The position numbers and the translations under genes were made by a program. A stretch of DNA of 64,000 bases from Rhodocyclaceae bacterium (GTDB lineage Bacteria > Pseudomonadota > Gammaproteobacteria > Burkholderiales > Rhodocyclaceae), in assembly GCA_019455325.1 (NCBI GenBank), contig JACFMQ010000009.1, forward strand, positions 1-64,000, read 5' to 3'. Below, piece by piece: positions 63,464 to 64,000 of this stretch; position 1 is the stretch's first letter, and every line of letters starts with the position of its first letter. The notes beneath the pieces were generated by a model. The model was not told the origin of the DNA and did not search any database. It saw nothing but the letters and a program-made list of their open reading frames with translations.

Positions 63464-64000
63464 CGGTCGCCTCCGGCGGCGGCGGGCACGGTGGGTTCGC
63501 CGAGCACCCGCTCGGCGTAGCGGGCCGGCTGGTGCAGGTCGTCGGAGACGCGCCCGAGATACGACATGACCGGGCCGGCCTGTACGGTCAGGCCGACGCA
63601 GATGAGCAGCAGCAGGCTCACCGGCGCTACCTCGGAGATCTGCAGCCGGGGCGGCAGGACCGCGCCCGAGGCCCAGAAGGTGCGCACGCCGAAGCGCATC
63701 AGCGCGATGATGCCGGAGAGCCCGGAGAGGATGACCAGCGCCATCAGCGCCCAGGCCGTGGCGCCGACGGCGCCGTTTTCCGGATTGAGCAGCGCGTGGA
63801 ACAGGCCGAACTTGGCGATGAAGCCCGAGAGCGGCGGCAGGCCGGTGATGACCAGCGCGCAGCCGGCGAAGGCGAGGCCGAGGAAGGCGAGCGCCGCCGG
63901 GATGCCGACGCCGACCGGCTCCTCCGGCTTCTCGTCGATGGCGAAGGCTTCCATGGTCAGCGCCAGCATGGCGGCGCCGGGCGTGCGGATGCGCTCGATC
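63460..64000 (-). CDS. mrpD: Mrp-type Na+/H+ antiporter subunit D, C-terminal part
   Basis: The gene runs off the window's right edge, so only the last 180 codons are seen. The visible part has FLGLAFAGCALVITGLPPLSGFIAKFGLFHALL, the conserved helix of the NADH-dehydrogenase-like antiporter subunits, and LRFGVRTFW-like segments. The open frame continues to the edge upstream of the ATG at 63969 (IERIRTPGAAMLALTMEAF), showing that this ATG is internal. The rest of the operon (mrpA-C) should lie to the right. Confidence 0.93.
   Translation of the reverse strand, partial: IERIRTPGAAMLALTMEAFAIDEKPEEPVGVGIPAALAFLGLAFAGCALVITGLPPLSGFIAKFGLFHALLNPENGAVGATAWALMALVILSGLSGIIALMRFGVRTFWASGAVLPPRLQISEVAPVSLLLLICVGLTVQAGPVMSYLGRVSDDLHQPARYAERVLGEPTVPAAAGGDR

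Overview
The window is GC-rich (roughly two-thirds G+C) and densely packed. Its gene content fits a denitrifying betaproteobacterium of the Rhodocyclales/Azoarcus-Thauera-Dechloromonas type: c-di-GMP enzymes, a cache-type chemoreceptor, a cytochrome-oxidase-like nitric oxide reductase cluster, FecIR-type iron signalling, a PrkA/YeaH/SpoVR stress operon and an Mrp-type antiporter. The taxon is inferred from gene content only; no rRNA, tRNA or CRISPR array was seen.

Layout, left to right. 0.05-0.8 kb: mqsR-mqsA toxin-antitoxin locus with the toxin frameshifted. 0.9-4.2 kb: cutA-dsbD operon followed by a branched-chain amino-acid type binding lipoprotein. 4.6-8.3 kb: YcgR/PilZ protein and a P-type cation ATPase. 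8.4-8.7 kb: small XRE regulator with a palindromic operator candidate. 9.1-14.3 kb: chemoreceptor and a large PAS-GGDEF-EAL-CZB protein. 14.3-17.0 kb: NodIJ-like ABC exporter, hydrolase and a thioredoxin-fold ferredoxin. 17.0-22.5 kb: VanZ protein, DUF3079 protein, then orf1-senC-norS-norY (sNOR type, with Asn in place of the oxidase active-site Tyr) and two small secreted proteins. These last genes lie behind a sigma-54 promoter, divergent from a sigma-54 activator (22.7-24.1 kb) with an enhancer-like palindrome array between them. 24.1-30.2 kb: FecI-FecR-TonB receptor-DUF3325-DUF3649-PepSY iron-uptake operon with a Fur-box candidate.

30.3-53.1 kb is a continuous leftward supercluster. It holds an outer-membrane factor, a giant DUF4347/cadherin-like/VCBS adhesin of about 3,260 codons, two HlyD-type adaptors, an M50 protease-HlyD fusion, and no ABC transporter. 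Inserted into it are a c-di-GMP and CheA/CheX/CheY-like signalling cassette and a Phd/VapC toxin-antitoxin pair. A diguanylate cyclase follows. The junctions of the inserted pieces carry a chimeric 21-codon relic joining the start of the M50 gene to the end of the HlyD gene. The adhesin reading frame is broken by one extra G in a G6 tract inside DUF4347. Together this looks like a dedicated, c-di-GMP-linked export system for a surface adhesin.

53.5-58.4 kb: prkA-yeaH-spoVR operon. 58.4-62.1 kb: a fused arginase-ornithine aminotransferase followed by an ALDH7-type dehydrogenase, which would give arginine to glutamate with two polypeptides. 62.2-64.0 kb: mrpD(partial)-E-F-G, running off the right edge.

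The strongest leads are the ABC-less adhesin cluster with its mosaic insertions and homopolymer switch, the arginase-OAT fusion, the sNOR cluster with its sigma-54 control region, and the membrane CheA-like/CheX/CheY/GGDEF cassette.
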